Part shown: one piece after another, positions 35,303-46,039 of the stretch
How positions within the stretch are numbered: the stretch's first letter is position 1
Layout: every line of letters begins with the position of its first letter
Assembly (NCBI GenBank): GCA_028583685.1
Contig: JAMXIF010000003.1
Coordinates: 79,514,289-79,578,288 of the forward strand
Direction of reading: 5' to 3'
Source of the DNA: Petaurus breviceps papuanus
Lineage: Eukaryota > Chordata > Mammalia > Diprotodontia > Petauridae
Length of the DNA: 64,000 bases
Made by a program: the position numbers and the translations under genes
Notes under the pieces: generated by a model
What the model was told of the DNA's origin: nothing
Database searches by the model: none
Seen by the model: the letters and a program-made list of their open reading frames with translations, nothing else

Positions 35303-35520
35303 GCATATTGAGTTGCGTCCAACTCTCCATGACCTGATTTGGGATTTTTTTTGGCAAAGCTACTGGAGTGATTTGCTGTTCACTCTTCCAGTTCATTTTA
35401 TAGCTGAGGAAACTGAGGCAAACAAGGTTAAATGTCTTTCCCAGGGTCATATAGCTAGTAAACGTCTGAGGCCAGATTTGAACTCAGGAAGAAGGGTCTT
35501 CTGTCCACTGAGTCATAGTA
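35303..35520 (-). mobile_element. tRNA SINE with RTE (BovB-like) tail (minus)
   Basis: The plus strand gives 'ttgcgtccaactctccatga', 'ggcaaagctactggagtga' and 'tcagctttatag'-like text before 'gaggccagatttgaactcag'. This is the reverse of the SINE at 44013-44258, whose 3' tail 'gtcagacacgactgaaaatg' resembles the RTE/BovB tail. Confidence 0.75.
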
Positions 35521-35559
35521 ACATAGTAATTACTTAATAAGTACTTGTGGACTAACTGG

Positions 35560-35700
35560 CTCAGTATCCTCTTCTGTGTAATGGAAATACTAATAATACC
35601 TACCTCAGAGAGTCATTGTAAAGATCAAGTGAAATAACACTTGTAACATGTTTTGCAAACCTTAAAGCACTATATAAATCTAAGCTAAATGTGTAATAAT
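35560..35700 (+). mobile_element. MIR-type SINE 3' part
   Basis: 'Cagtatcctcttctgtgtaa', 'cctacctcagagagtcattg' and 'aaaccttaaagcactatata' are the MIR second half, running into an (aat)n tract. Confidence 0.8.
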
Positions 35701-36146
35701 AATAATAATAGCCAATATTTATATAGCTCTGTCTATTGCCAAGCATTGTACTAAGAACTTTATAAAGATTATCTCATTTGATGCTTACAATAACCCTAAA
35801 AAGTAGGTGCTATTATTATTATTATTTTTGCTTTTTTGGAGAGCAGTTGGGGTTAAGTGACTTGCCCAAGGTCACATGGCTATTTTTTGTGATAAGTGTC
35901 TAAGGCCAAATACAAACCCAAGTCCTCCTGACTCCAGGCCCAGTGCTCTATTCACTGTGCCACCTAGCCTCCCCTGTAGGTGCTATTGTTGTCACCATTT
36001 TACAGCAGAGGAAACTGAGGCAAACAAGAGTTAAGTGACTTGCCCAGTGTCAAACAACTGGTAAGTATCTGAAGATAGATTTGTACTCACATCTTCCTAG
36101 GTCCAGAGCTAGCACTCTATCCTCTGTACCACCTAGTTGCTCCACC
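35700..36146 (+). mobile_element. CORE-SINE split by a minus-strand SINE
   Basis: The left half (35700-35814) has 'gccaatatttatatagctct' and 'atctcatttgatgcttacaa'. The right half (35976-36146) resumes with 'caccattttacagcagagga' and 'aagtgacttgcccagtgtca' and ends 'accacctagttgctcc'. Without the insert it is a nearly complete old element. Confidence 0.88.
35815..35975 (-). mobile_element. tRNA-derived SINE (minus) nested in a CORE-SINE
   Basis: From the t-rich tail 'tttttgcttttttggagag' to 'cacctagcctcccc'. The duplication gtaggtgctatt is exact at 35803-35814 and 35976-35987. Confidence 0.92.
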
Positions 36147-37545
36147 CTATAATAATAATTAACAATAATAATACAATTATTAGTAGTAGAACTACATTAT
36201 ATAACAATAATGTGTAACATGTATTTTTATCCATTTTGATTTTCCAGCTGCAATAGTCTGATCTCTTTTGAATAACCACAAATCTCACTAAAATGATCAC
36301 TCGTTGTTTTGGCACAGGAACACTGTACCAACAGCACAGTGTCATCTGCAGGCAGAAACATCCGGATGTAACTCCACAATTTTCTCTTGATTTTATGGTG
36401 TTATCTCCCACAAGGGTGTTCCTAAGTGACAATTATGAAAACAATTGCTCTCTGGGGGAAACTACCACCACTGAACAAAAAATGGAGTCCAAAGTTTCAT
36501 CAAAAACCAGCAGTTGGGTCAAATAAGTGACAGGTTTTCTCAGAGAAGCTAAATTTGTAGGACTGAAATCAACATGACAGGTAGAGTGGTGGGTGGGTAG
36601 GGAAAGCTTGAAATGTCGGTAGAAAATAAGGTGGATGTGCACCAAAGTTGAGACACACTAATAACCTCCAAGTTCAATCATTTCCTCCTAGGAAGTTAAG
36701 CCCCTTGTATCACCTCTCACTTACCAGATCCCTCTCTCTAACAACTGAACCCATGAGAACACAAGTCTCTTTAACAAGAGGCAAGCTCCCCCCTTGCCCT
36801 TCTGGTAGGTGGTTTTGAGAAAATACAATCTCATATCATGAAGGAGAACTATATAATAGGTACATGGTGAATGTAATTTCTGCCACCATATTTATATATA
36901 ATCACTGTCAAAATCTGACCTGTGGTACCATATGACAGTATGTTTGCCCTGAGAACATTGTGTGAGTGTGTTTCACCTTCATTGCCAGTCTCATAATGAT
37001 GCACCTTCTGTCTTTGCAGGCACATTTCCATGAAGAGAGCAGCACATGGTAAGTACCTCCCAGAATTATTGCCCTCTCACTTATTCACTCACTATGTGAC
37101 CTTGGGAAAAGATTGTAAACTCAGCTAAATTTCTCAGTTGTTTCAACTGTCTCATTTGCCTCTTCAGTTAAAAAGAAAGGTTTTTTTTAAAAATACTTGG
37201 CCATTAAGGCTTCAAATAATGAAGAGAGTGCCATCATTCCTGCTATGTCGACAGAAAGGAATCACCTCTTCACAACTCACTTTATGGTCCGCTACATTTC
37301 CCCAAAGTTGATTTTTTTTTTAACATCTTGCGATTTTTCTGATCATTCCATCCTGCCTTTTCTTAGAGAAATTGCTACCTGATAATTTACCTTCCTATTT
37401 ACTCCACTTCTCAGTTAGCACTGAAATAAATGATTGTGACATGAAGTTGAAAATAAATTATTACTTTCAAGCACTGTAATGCTTCATTTAACATTGTATC
37501 AATTGCATTGATGGACACTCTTATGAGAAAGGAGAGATAGATTTG
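36147..37545. other. Unassigned 1.4 kb with one exon-like site
   Basis: No repeat family recognised. Overlapping frames on both strands around 36133-36645 show no domain. At 37020-37048 a 29-nt segment sits between a good acceptor and a good donor (separate entry). Confidence 0.4.
37020..37048 (+). other. Candidate micro-exon (splice-site pair only)
   Basis: A pyrimidine-rich 'ccttctgtctttgcag' lies immediately before and 'gtaagtacc' immediately after a 29-nt segment ending in catg. The two sites are close to consensus, but such pairs also arise by chance in 64 kb and no neighbouring exon is visible. Confidence 0.15.
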
Positions 37546-37549
37546 GAGT

Positions 37550-37725
37550 TAGAGGATCAAGAACCATCAGATCAGAGATTTAGAGCTGGAAGGTGATTGA
37601 ATCCAACTCCTTCATTTTACAGATGAAGAAACTGAGGCAAGATGCATTAAGTAACTAGCAAGTCTGAAATGGGATTGGAATCAAGGGCCTCCTGACTCCA
37701 GGTTAATGGCCTAACCTCTGTATAT
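37550..37725 (+). mobile_element. MIR-related SINE, 'tttagagctgg' type
   Basis: 'Gagatttagagctggaaggt', 'ttgaatccaactccttcatt', 'acagatgaagaaactgaggc' and 'gggcctcctgactccagg' are in order. Confidence 0.75.
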
Positions 37726-37850
37726 AATCACGGCAATCTGCATGAACTAGGGCAAATCTCTTCATTTTTCTGTCCTCAGTTTCCTCATCTTTAGAATAAA
37801 AAATTGGATTAGATGAGCTCTAAGGTTTCTCTCAACTCTAAATCTATCAC
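37726..37850 (+). mobile_element. MIR-type SINE fragment
   Basis: 'Gtcctcagtttcctcatctt' and 'ttggattagatgagctctaa' are the MIR core and following segment. Confidence 0.75.
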
Positions 37851-37959
37851 CCCCTAATTATTTTAATTATTAATTATTCTGCTATACCTTCACTTTCATC
37901 TTTGAAATTCTTTTTCGCAATGAAAGTAGATTGCTTTATTTTAAGAGCTAACATACAAG

Positions 37960-38145
37960 ACCAGCCAAAGCTTAGAGTCAGGAGATCTGTATTTAAATCC
38001 CAGCTGTTAGATTTACTAGCTGTGTGACCCTGAGCAAAGTACTTAGAGTCCTTCATTTTCAGTTTGCTCAGCTATAAAGTGGTGGTAATAATATTTTCAG
38101 TGCCCATCTCACTTGCTAAACTTTAATGTGCTATAAAATATGAAT
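37960..38145 (+). mobile_element. MIR-type SINE
   Basis: 'Cttagagtcaggagatctgt', 'atttaaatcccagctg', 'actagctgtgtgaccctgag' and 'cagctataaagtggtggtaa' follow MIR order. Confidence 0.83.
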
Positions 38146-38544
38146 TATTTTCCTAGAAAGGGTTAATTCAAAATAAAAAAAAAAGACAATCTAGTTTCAT
38201 ATTTTAAGATGCCATTTATCAGGGTTCTGTCCTGCTTCTAAGCCACACCAGGCCATGTGTGGTTTTTTAATGATTCCCTTTCTATCTCTGCAGGAGTTGT
38301 TTTGGGTTCAGAGTTGTAGCTTGAAGGTGAAAGAAGAATCTAATAACTACCAACGGCACAGAGCCTGAGGGCACCCTCCTGACATGGAGAGTGTCTGTCT
38401 TTGAAAATCATTGCTGACTTTTAAGATTGAAAACATTGCTGAGGGCAACTTGTGTTTGGGATATAACATTAACAACAGAGACTAACTTTCATTATAGGAA
38501 CAGTGCTATAGCTGGTTCTGTGTGTCTTTGATAAACAAAACTGA

Positions 38545-38942
38545 CATTTTTTTTTAACACTTTAAGCATTGCAGAGCACTTTATATGCATATGCATAATT
38601 ATAAACATATACATATATACTGTATATGTAAAACATATTTTTTTGACATTTATCTTTGCAATAATCCATTGAGGTAGGTGCTATTATTATTCTCATTTTC
38701 TTTTTTTTGGGGGGGGAGGAGGGCAGGGCAATTGGGGTTAAGTGACTTGCCCAAGGTCACATGGCTAGTATGTGTTAAGTGTCTGAGGCTGCATTTGAAC
38801 TCAGGTCTTCCTGACTCCAAGGCTAGTGCTCTCTTCACTGTGGCATCTAGCCTCCTCCTTATTCTCATTTTGTAGATGGGGAGTCCAAGGCAGGCAGAGG
38901 TTAAATACCTCACCCGTGGTCACCAAGCTAGTAAGGTTTTTT
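38545..38942 (+). mobile_element. CORE-SINE, left part, interrupted twice
   Basis: Begins near 'aacactttaagcattgcag', has 'attgaggtaggtgctattat', is broken by a SINE at 38700-38858, resumes 'ttattctcattttgtagatg' and runs to 'accaagctagtaaggttttt'. The half-L1 then intervenes and the element continues at 42622. Confidence 0.85.
38700..38858 (-). mobile_element. tRNA-derived SINE (minus) nested in a CORE-SINE
   Basis: Reverse of the WSINE1-like element ('gggcaattggggttaagtga' to 'gcatctagcctcctcc'). The 13-bp duplication ttattctcatttt is exact at 38687-38699 and 38859-38871. The tail has turned into a g-run. Confidence 0.92.
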
Positions 38943-41900
38943 GTTATTAATGGTTCACTAACTCTCTTTTGTTGATGTTTATTAAGTATTTTCTTTTCTC
39001 CCAGTTACATGTAAAAACAATTTTAATATTTATTTAAAATTTTTTGAGTTCTAAATTCTCTCCCTCCTCCCCTGCCTACCCTACTGAGAAGGCAAGCAAT
39101 TAGATATAGGTTATACACATGTAGTCATGCAAAACATTTCCATAATATGAATGTTGTGAAAGAAAACATAGACACCCCCAAAAAAAACCTCAAGAAAAAT
39201 GAAGAAAGTAAAAAAAAAACATGAAGGATGGATGCTTCCATCTGTATTCAGATGCCATCAGTTCTTTGTTTGGGGATGGATCACATTTTTCATGATAAGA
39301 CCTTTGAAGTTGTCTTGGATGATTGCATTGTTTTTGAATAGTGAAGTCATTCACAGCTGATCATCTCACAATATTGTTGTTACTTTGTATACAGTACATT
39401 TTACTTTGTATTAGCCCATCCAAGTCTTTCCTGTTTTTTTCTGAGAGCATCCTGCTCAACATTTCTTATAGTATCATAGTATTCCATTATAATCACACAT
39501 GACAGTTTATTCAGCCATTCCTCGATTGATGGGCATCCCCGTTGTCCCCAGAAAAGAGTTGACATATGTGTGAACTCTTTTCTGGGGGCAAAGAATGTGT
39601 GTGTGTGTGTATACATATATATGTATATGTATATGTGTGTATTCATTCATATAGGTCCTTTTCCTTTTTTTCCTTTTACCTTTTTGGGCTTCAGACTTAG
39701 TATTGGTATTGCTAGGTCAAAGGGTATGCATTATTTTATGGCACTCTGGGCGTAGTTCCAAGTAGATCTGTAGAATGACTGAATCAGTTCACAACTCCAT
39801 CAACAATGTGTTAATGTCTCATTTTTCTCACATCCTCTCCATGTCATTTACCTTTACTATCCTATTAGCCAATCTAATAGGTATGAGATAGTACCTCAGA
39901 AATGTTTTAATTTGCATTTCTACAATCAATAGTGAGTTTTTTCATATAGCTATAGATAAGTTTGATGACCATCTGAAAATTGATCATATCTTTAATCATT
40001 TGTCAATTAGGGAATGACATTTTTTTAAAAAAATTTGACTCTGTTTTCTATATGTTTGAGAAATAACATCTTTATCAGAGAACTTGCTTCAACATTTTTT
40101 TTCACAGTTACTATTGTTGACTATATTTCCCTCCATTCTATGCCCTCCATTTATTCTATTCTCTCTTTCTTTTCACCCTATCCCTCCTCAAAAGTGTTTT
40201 GCTTCTGACTACCCCTTCCCCCAATTTCTCCTCCCTTATTTTACCCCCCATCCTAAATTCCCTTCCCCTTCTACTTTCCTATGGGGTAAAATAGAGTTCT
40301 ATACTCCATTGAATGTATATGTTATTCCCTCTTTGAGCCAATTCTGTTGAGATTAAGGTTCACTCACTCTCCCTCACCTCCCCCCTTCCCCTTCACTATA
40401 AAATCTTCTTGCCCTTTTTATATGAGATAATTTACCCCCATTCTACCTCTCCCTTTCTCTTTATCCCAGTACATTTCTCTCTCACATATTAATTTTATTT
40501 TTTAGATGTCATCCCTTTATATTCAACTCACACCTGTGCCCTCTGTCTATATATACTCCTAACTACTCTAATAATGAGAAAGGTCTTATGAGTTACAAAT
40601 ATCATCATCCCATGTAGGAATGTAAACAGTTCAGTCTTATTAAGTCCCTTGTAATTTATCTCCCTTTTCTATTTCCTCTTTATACTTCTCTTGAGTCTTG
40701 CATTGAAAGTCAAAGTTTCTATTCAGCTCTGTTCTTTTCATCAAGAATGCTTGAAACTCTTCTATCTCATTGAATGTTCATTTTCTCCCTGAAGGAATAT
40801 ATTCAGTTTTGCTGGATAGGTAATTATTGGTTGTAATCCTAGTTCCTTTGCCTCTAGAATGTCATATTCTAAATCCTCCAATCCTTTAATGTCAAAGCTG
40901 TTAAATCTTGTGTTGTCCTGACTGTAGTTCCATAATACTTGAAGTATTGTTTCTGGCTGCTTGCAATATTTTCTCCTTGACCTGGGAACTCTGGAATGTG
41001 GATCCAATATTCCTGAAAGTTTTCATTTTAGGATCTTGTTCTGGGAGCGATTGGTAGATTCTTTCCATATCTATTTTACCCTCTGGGTTCTAGAATATCA
41101 GGACAGTTTTCCTTGACAATTTCCTGTAAGATGATATGTAGGCTCTTTTTTTTGTATTTTTGGTCATGGCTTTCAGGTACTCCAATAATTTTAAAATTAT
41201 CTCTCCTGGATCTATTTTCCAGGTTAGTTATTTTTCCAATGAGATGTTTCACATTGCCTTCAATTTTTTTTCATTCTTTTGGTCTTGTTTTATTGTTTCT
41301 TGATTTGTCACAAAATCATTAGCTTGCATTTGTTCCATTCTAACTTCTAAAGAATTATTTTCTTCAGTGAGCTTTTGGATCTCCTATTCCATTTGACCAA
41401 GTCTGCTTTTTAAGGCATTCTCTTCATTGGCTTTTTGGACCTCTTTTTACCATTTGGCCTTGTCTGTTTTTTAAGGTGTTATTTTTTCAATGTTTTTTTT
41501 AATGTCTCTTTTACCAAATTGTTGACTCATTTTTCATGATTTTTTGCATCACTCTCATTTCTTTTCCAAAATTTTCCTCTACCTCTCTTACTTGATTTTC
41601 AAAATATTGTTTGAGCTCTTCCATGACCTGAAACCAATTTATATTTTACTTGGAGGCTTTGAATGTAGAAACTTTGACTTTGCTGTCTTCTTCTGAGTGT
41701 GTGTTTTGATCTTCCTTGTCACCATAGTAACTTTCTATCCTCAGAGGTTTTTTTTTCCTGTTGTTTGTTTATTTTCCTAGCCCAGAACTTGGCTTTTAAC
41801 TCTTTAACTCTTTGTGCCAGGGTGGAGGGTGTAATCCCCAAGCTTCAGGGGTTTTGTGCCACTGTTGTCAGAGATACTTCTAAGAACCTGTAAATTTTCA

Positions 41901-42621
41901 GTTCTTCCAAGGTGGTATGATCTAAGGAGAGGTGCTTATTACTTTTCAGTAGTGTGCAGGGTCTGTGAGTGACCATAGGCACTCCTTTCTGCCCTGGAAC
42001 TTGTTCCACTGTGGCTAAAAGCTTTGCTGTGATAATGCTCCTCTATGATCTTGGGATTACCAGACAGGCAATCTGGATCAGAGTATGGGCTCCTGCCCCG
42101 GTGCTAGCAAAAGAAAACCCTGCAATCTCCTTCTGACCAGCTATTCGACTGCCTTACTATCTGTAGACTGAGAGCTCCATAAGTAGCCACTGCCACTGCT
42201 GACTCAGTGACTCGCAAGGTCTGCTACTGATTTGCTGGGACTGGGGCTATGCCAGCACAGCCTGTGTTGATCTGCGCTCCATTCTCACTCCAGTGGGGCA
42301 GACCTTTCCTGTCAATTTCTAAGTTGTCTTTGGTGTCTGCAGGCTGAAAGAACTTTACACTGCCACTGTTTCCAGTGATTCAGTATCCCTGAGGCCTGCT
42401 TTGGCTTTGTTGGGAACTGATCTATGCCTCCATGGTCTGTGCTGGACTGTACTCTCTTCTCACCATTTGCAACAGACCTTTCCTGCTGGCTTTCCAAGTT
42501 GTCTTTTTGTCTGTTCTATTGCTCCAGAAGATGTTTAGAGTCACTTTAAAGGCATTTTGAGGTGTTTGGGAGAGAGCTCAGGAGAGCCCCTTCCTTTACT
42601 TTGCCATCTTGGTTCTGCCCC
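38943..42621 (-). mobile_element. Half-L1-like LINE: ORF1 plus L1 3' end, no RT (minus)
   Basis: Minus-strand reading starts at 42621 with 'ggggcagaaccaagatggc', a typical L1 5' end. A 5' region follows, and then ORF1: a coiled coil near 41420-41310 (EIQKLTEENNSLEVRMEQMQ) and the start of the RNA-binding domain near 41220-41160 (HLIGKITNLENRSR, then DNFKIIGVPESHD). A C-terminal stretch lies near 40860 (LGLQPIITYPAKLNIF). A purine-rich linker (about 40650-40110) then leads straight to the ORF2 C-terminal and 3' UTR text (40090-38960). The endonuclease and reverse transcriptase are absent. ORF1 has stops and shifts. Flanking copies 'agctagtaaggtttttt' (38926) and 'agctagtaagtttttta' (42632) are the target duplication. 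Confidence 0.8.
39593..39648. repeat. (GT)n / TATG microsatellite in the half-L1
   Basis: A run of gtgtgt followed by 'atatatgtatatgtatat' lies within the L1 3' region and looks like a later expansion. Confidence 0.85.
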
Positions 42622-42722
42622 TGGTTCACTCAGCTAGTAAGTTTTTTAGGAAGGCAGAATTTGAACTTGGGTCTTCCTGACTCCCAGTCCAACACTCTAT
42701 CCACTATTCTACCCAGCTTCCT
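42622..42722 (+). mobile_element. CORE-SINE, right part after the half-L1
   Basis: 'Tcagctagtaagttttttag', 'cagaatttgaacttgggtct' and 'actctatccactattctacc' complete the element that starts at 38545. Confidence 0.87.
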
Positions 42723-42844
42723 AAGTATAGGTATGTTTTTTCGTAAAATAGGAAAATCCCAGTGGGGAAACATTCTCTATTAATGCAATTCAGCAACTAT
42801 TCTGCAATTTATATTCTTAGGGGATTTTCTAAGGTACTGTGGAG

Positions 42845-42955
42845 TCAAATTACTTTGCAAAGGTCACATAACCAGTCTGCATCAGAAAAGGGAATTGCAT
42901 TCAGATCTTCCTGACTCCAGAGATTGGTTCTCTAGTCAATACCACACACTAAAAA
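42845..42955 (+). mobile_element. CORE/MIR SINE 3' fragment
   Basis: 'Gcaaaggtcacataaccagt' and 'cagatcttcctgactccaga' are the terminal third of the family. Confidence 0.65.
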
Positions 42956-43119
42956 GCTAAAAGACATATCAGTTTAGCAAAGCTAAAACATTTATCAACC
43001 AAGTCTTACATTGTATACGGTATTCCACAGCCATTGTATACAGTAGCTCCTCACCTCTTCAAAGAAAGGTGAGAGGTAGATTTCCATATGTCTGGCACTA
43101 AGCTTGAGTCTTATCATTT

Positions 43120-43312
43120 CATATTATAGTTTTATTTTGTTGTCATTTCCATTTCCATTGTTGTAATCATTGTGTGTATCATTTTCTTTGTTCTGCTTCT
43201 TTACATCAGTTAATGTCTTTCTATATTCATCATATTCAAAGTTGCTCATAGCATATCATATTACATAACTGTATTATTGCCTTTTTTCATTTTCTAGTTG
43301 ATGGGCATTGAA
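43120..43312 (-). mobile_element. L1 3' scrap (minus)
   Basis: 'Tctgcttctttacatcagtt', 'aatgtctttctatattcatc' and 'agttgatgggcattgaagat' correspond to the reversed L1 ORF2 end as at 39400-39540. An AT microsatellite follows. Confidence 0.55.
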
Positions 43313-43569
43313 GATATTATATTATTATTATTAATATATATATATTATCAATGTATTCGATAAATGGGCAAATTAGAAAATGCTTTAGGCATTTTCCAAA
43401 GCTTAAAAGGTATCGAGGAGGTTTTCAATGATATGAGGGGCTCAGCTAAAATTTCCTCCTTGAAGGAAGGTCTGTATCTTTCTCTAGGGTTTATAGGGTT
43501 TTCAGGAGGACATGTACTTCTGGTGAGCACTTTTCAGGGCTGTTCATCCACCTTCAGTGTCCACTTAAT

Positions 43570-44005
43570 TCACCCAACTCTCACCTGTAGCTCCAAGAAG
43601 CTGTAGCATGCATTGCAGACACATCCCAGTAAACCACCTGGGCAGATGGGTTGAACCAGATGGTGGGTAACTGACAGGCATCAAACCTGTCCATGAGTTA
43701 AGGGGATACATACAAGGATATGAAGACTTTTCCTGGAATGGGCAGATGAGAACAATTTGTTCCAAAAGCCACGAAGGGGGCTAAAGCACTTATGACAGAC
43801 AACAAAGATGCCAAGGTCCTCCACTGCATCCTGGGCCATTGCCAATCAACTTGACTTTTGTCCTGTCATTGGACTTTGATGAGTCAAGAAGAGAGAGTGA
43901 GACTGAAGCCTTTGTGCAATACTGCCTCATTTTAATCCAGTTCATGCACAAGTCAAGACATCACCTATCATGCCATTGGTACCCTTGGAAAAGGACAAAC
44001 AACTA
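43570..44005 (+). mobile_element. RTE-associated marsupial repeat
   Basis: 'Gggcagatgggttgaaccag', 'catcaaacctgtccatgagt', 'gccacgaagggggctaaag', 'gccaaggtcctccactgcat' and the end 'ggaaaaggacaaacaactac' form a known marsupial repeat type. Its 3' segment parallels 34545-34765. Frames crossing it are not genes. Confidence 0.6.
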
Positions 44006-44012
44006 CTGGAGC

Positions 44013-44258
44013 AGCCAGGTGGCACAGTGGATAGAGTGCTGGGCCTGGAATCAGGAAGACTTATCTTCCTGAGTTCAAATCTGGCCTTTGACACTTACTA
44101 GTTGTGTGACTCTGGGTAAGTCACTTAACCCTTTTTGTCTCTTTCCTCATCTGTAAAATAAGCTAGAAAAGGAAATGGCAAACCACTGCAGTAGCTTTGC
44201 CAAGAAAACTCCAAATGGAATCATGAAGAGTCAGACACGACTGAAAATGACTGAACAA
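44013..44258 (+). mobile_element. tRNA SINE with RTE (BovB-like) tail
   Basis: Head 'agccaggtggcacagtggat', body 'ctgagttcaaatctggcctt', then 'ggaaatggcaaaccactgca', 'tttgccaagaaaactccaaa' and tail 'gtcagacacgactgaaaatg'. The tail resembles the 3' end of RTE/BovB LINEs, which would supply the retrotransposition enzyme. Confidence 0.85.
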
Positions 44259-44269
44259 CTGTGCCCTCT

Positions 44270-44405
44270 ATTCATAGAGAGATGCCTAGAACACCTGAGA
44301 ACTTGCCTAGAATCACATAGCTAGCATTTCTCAGAGACAAATCTTAAACCAAGGTCTTCTTTTGTCCAAGAAAAGCACTTGATCCACTTTATCACACTGC
44401 CTCTC
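44270..44405 (+). mobile_element. MIR/CORE SINE tail, decayed
   Basis: 'Gcctagaatcacatagctag' and 'aaaccaaggtcttcttttgt' with 'ccactttatcacactgcctc' fit the terminal part. Confidence 0.55.
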
Positions 44406-44587
44406 TTTAGACAATCTATTAACATTTTATTGTTTCATAAATACTTGGGTTGTAGAAATTTTAAAATTTGCTTTGAATTTAAATAAAAGCCCTAAAAGTA
44501 AATCATGAATTGTGGAATAACCCACATCATGCCCCCCAAAGAAATGAAGCAGTTACTTTTCTTTATTTTTCTTTATATATATACTTT

Positions 44588-44845
44588 CTATATACTCTTT
44601 CCCTCTCTCTCTCTTTCTGTCTGCCTCTCTGTCTCTCTTTCTGTCTCTGTCTCTGTCTCTCTCTGTCTCTGCCTCTCTGTGTCTCTCTATCTCTCTGTGT
44701 TCCTCTCTCTCTCCCTCTATCTCTTTTTCTCCACCGCTCTGTCTGTCTCTCTCTCTGTTTCTCTCTCTCTGTCTCTATCTCTCTCTGTCTGTCTCTCTGT
44801 CTCTGTCTCTCTTTCTCGCTCCCCGTGTCTTTGTGTCTCTATGTC
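44588..44845. repeat. (TC)n/(CTGTCT)n pyrimidine tract, about 260 bp
   Basis: The plus strand is almost pure pyrimidine plus scattered G in CTGT units. It generates overlapping false frames of up to 155 codons rich in S and L. Confidence 0.95.
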
Positions 44846-45525
44846 TCCTATGTTGCATCTTTCATTTAAACAAGACAGCTTGCATTTCCTCTGCAGAAAC
44901 TCTGTCAGGAAAAGGAGGCTTCAATTGTATCTATATGCTACAAATCACACTGAATATACTAATCTCTCCTAAACAAAAGCTCCTCTCTTTATTTGTTTCA
45001 AGTACACAGGGAAAATTAGTTATTTGTGTGTTTGGGGGTTTTTGGCCTGAATAACTTAGATAATTCTAATAACATTGATTTAGCATTGAGGTAGCATTTC
45101 AAATAGAGAATAACACTTAGAATGTTTCATTTTCTAGATAAAGAAATTAATTTTCTTGAAAATACAATAACATTTGATGTCTTGAAAATGTTTAATTAAT
45201 TTAGCTCTGATACTTTTCCCACAATAAAAATATGGAGTCCTGAGGATGCATGTAATAATAAAGCTACAAACTTTCAGAAGTTCACTTTGAACTATATTAT
45301 GAGCTTCTCATAGGCCAGTGTAAGTTTCTATTTCACATGTAATATGGCATCTAGAATCCTGTTGGATATATGATCATTTCAATTGTGATGTCATTGACAT
45401 GAGTATCCCTTCTATCTATACATACAACAAACCTTGCTGACTTATGAGATGGTTTTTACGACTTGAAGTGGCTTAAAAATTAATAATACCTTATTTAAAT
45501 TGGTGATGAACCTTTCCATTGTAAG
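44846..45525. other. Unassigned sequence
   Basis: No gene or repeat recognised. Confidence 0.4.
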
Positions 45526-45529
45526 ATCA

Positions 45530-45712
45530 TTAATCTAGAGCCAGAAGGGAGGTCTAGGCCCTCTTATCATGTCACCTCATTTTACAGATGAAGGAACTGA
45601 GGCCCATGGACATTAAATGACTTGCCTATGGTCATTAAGGGTCAGAAACAGGATTTGAACCAAGGTTCAGTGACTTTAGAAGCAATATTCTTTCCACTGT
45701 AGCATAAAGCTG
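45530..45712 (+). mobile_element. MIR-related SINE, 'tttagagctgg' type
   Basis: 'Aatctagagccagaagggag', 'ttacagatgaaggaactgag', 'aatgacttgcctatggtcat' and 'ctttccactgtagcataaag' are in order. Confidence 0.75.
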
Positions 45713-46039
45713 TTAGGTTTATGGTCTATCAACATCCATACTCAAAGCCTCTCTAATTTGGACTTTGTCTTCACAGCCCCGTAAACCCAGCATTATCTCC
45801 ACACCAAGACAACAGATGATGGTAGGACATTATGGAAAAGCAAATAAGTACCAAGAAATACCTGCCAATTAACTAAAACAGAGGAGTTTTCTTTCTTGTA
45901 AAAACCATCAGTGCTTGAGGCACTGAAAATCATAATGTTAATGTTTTTTTTTCCCCTCAGGAATTAACAATAAAGCCCCTGGCCTATTATTTGAAAACTC
46001 TCTTTCCCTTTTTTGGGGAGATAGTGGTGGTGGTATGGT

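Noticed and set aside
40762-41007. 81-codon minus frame as a separate gene
   Set aside because: It is the C-terminal part of the L1 ORF1 within the half-L1-like element.
44505-44972. Open frames of 155 and 119 codons rich in S and L
   Set aside because: They are produced by the CT/CTGT tract. No start context or domain.
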